From the NCBI GenBank assembly GCA_031553755.1, contig JAVBKZ010000054.1, positions 1-7,695 on the forward strand: a DNA stretch of 7,695 nucleotides, given 5' to 3'. A program made the translations under genes and the position numbers. Positions 7,297 to 7,695 of this stretch are shown here, in pieces (position 1 is the first letter of the stretch; every line of letters begins with the position of its first letter). Under the pieces are notes generated by a model. The model was not told where the DNA came from and made no database searches. It saw nothing but the letters and a program-made list of their open reading frames with translations. Source of the stretch: JAIRVZ01 sp031553755. GTDB taxonomy: Bacteria; Bacteroidota; Bacteroidia; Bacteroidales; Azobacteroidaceae.

Positions 7297-7513
7297 AGAT
7301 ATATGCCTGTTTTGCTTTGCTGTCTCTGAGGAAAGCATCAATCATTTTTAGTACACAGTTTTTATCCTCTTCGGGCAGTTTTTGAATCTCATTGATTTTT
7401 TTGACCAATGCTTTTTCCGGGACGACATCAGTAGTTCCCACGTTCGGCGTAGCGTCTTTCGCTACGTCGGGTTGGAAGCAAAGCTCTGCTTTGCAAAAGC
7501 AAAGACATGAGAT
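7295..7513 (-). pseudogene. C-terminal remnant of an XRE-like regulator
   Basis: On the minus strand a frame ending with TAA at 7295-7297 reads ...TTDVVPEKALVKKINEIQ, then KLPEEDKNCVLKMIDAFLRD, then SKAKQAYI. The pattern LPEEDK...(I/L)DAF...K resembles the C-terminal tail I know from Bacteroidota XRE/HTH-type regulators. The helix-turn-helix itself is absent, and no Met start exists in the open part. The frame is closed upstream by TAA at 7514-7516. Its outer residues (about ISCLCF to DATPNVG) come from two palindromes at 7443-7494, so the recognisable gene tail is only 7295-7435. It converges on the toxin block. The family match is from memory of the tail pattern, so an unrelated small protein tail is possible. 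Confidence 0.55.
7443..7494. repeat. pair of tight hairpins, possible palindromic element
   Basis: Hairpin 1: GTAGCG (7449-7454) and CGCTAC (7460-7465) around a 5-nt loop, extended outward by C-G, G-T, G-C and C-G pairs to 7445-7469 and by weaker wobbles to 7443-7471. Hairpin 2: GCAAAGC (7478-7484) and GCTTTGC (7488-7494), a perfect 7-bp stem with a TCT loop. Neither is followed by a T run, so terminators are unlikely. The first is G/C-rich against its surroundings. Confidence 0.7.
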
Positions 7514-7516
7514 TTA

Positions 7517-7695
7517 ATCATGAGAGAATAAAGTGAGTACTCCGAATTTTTGGCGGCGTTTATATTGCCTTCGTATCAAGTAGTCGTTTGTAACGACATA
7601 TTTCGTAAACTCAGGGCCAACGCATCTAAAATTTTCAATGGGTTTTAAACAATAAGTATCGTTGTGTATCGTTTAGCAATAAAAACGATATGCAA
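7517..7695. other. gene-free right edge with short repeats
   Basis: No intact gene is seen here. On the minus strand 7517-7672 is free of stops for 52 codons, in the same frame as the regulator remnant and separated from it by a single TAA, but it has no Met. A small hairpin GTCGTT-TGT-AACGAC occupies 7583-7597. No tRNA, no complete insertion-sequence end and no recognisable promoter box were found. Confidence 0.5.
7657..7690. promoter_or_regulatory. TATCGTT direct and inverted repeats, operator-like
   Basis: TATCGTT occurs at 7657-7663 and again at 7667-7673, exactly 10 bp apart. Its inverse AACGATA is at 7684-7690. The second and third copies can also pair as an 8-bp stem (7667-7674 with 7683-7690) around an 8-nt loop. 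A one-turn spacing suits a DNA-binding protein, but a chance cluster or the edge of a mobile element is also possible, and the neighbouring gene lies beyond the window. Confidence 0.3.

Noticed and set aside
7583..7597. Hairpin GTCGTT-TGT-AACGAC as a terminator
   Set aside because: The stem is only 6 bp and no T run follows on either strand.

Overview
The window looks like chromosomal accessory DNA from a member of the Bacteroidota, most likely Bacteroidales. The reasons are an A/T-rich base composition, no Shine-Dalgarno sequences in front of good starts, an Rhs core of the form NGRVYDPL...FLSPDP...NYNRYSYCMNNP...DPSGE (a subtype I associate with Bacteroidales), and exported proteins with Bacteroidota-style signal peptides. 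The genus cannot be fixed from this sequence.

Layout. (1) Positions 2-5695 hold the 3' part of one very large gene whose 5' end lies outside the window. It encodes a SpvB/TcB-TcC-like Rhs protein: an N-terminal SpvB-like segment, a calcium-motif beta-propeller that I read as seven blades, a TcdB-middle-like segment, a long run of YD/Rhs repeats, the conserved Rhs core ending at DPSG (residues 1617-1620), and a variable 277-residue C-terminal tip. The end of the tip has a Cys...His...Asp-Pro layout like papain-like or C39-like cysteine peptidase/deamidase folds, so it is the presumed toxin. (2) 17 bp downstream is a 241-aa protein with a signal peptide (5713-6438), the best candidate for the cognate immunity protein. 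(3) Directly after it lies a broken piece resembling the glycine-rich part of another Rhs C-terminus (6441-6748), with no proper start and an apparent one-base frameshift. (4) A 158-aa predicted lipoprotein follows (6758-7234), plausibly the immunity protein that belonged to that displaced tip. (5) A strong intrinsic terminator (7256-7296) closes the block.

Read together, this is an Rhs polymorphic-toxin locus with an active-looking toxin/immunity module and one older, displaced orphan module behind it. This is the known pattern of C-terminal tip replacement in Rhs and CDI systems. The toxin end and everything downstream are clearly richer in A/T than the Rhs core, which fits modular acquisition. 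Both candidate immunity proteins carry export signals, so protection may be needed in the cell envelope rather than the cytoplasm.

(6) The right edge, 7235-7695, has no intact gene. It contains a minus-strand remnant whose C-terminus resembles the tail of Bacteroidota XRE-type HTH regulators, two tight hairpins sitting in-frame in that remnant, and a stretch with TATCGTT direct and inverted repeats. No tRNA, rRNA, CRISPR array or complete insertion sequence was seen.
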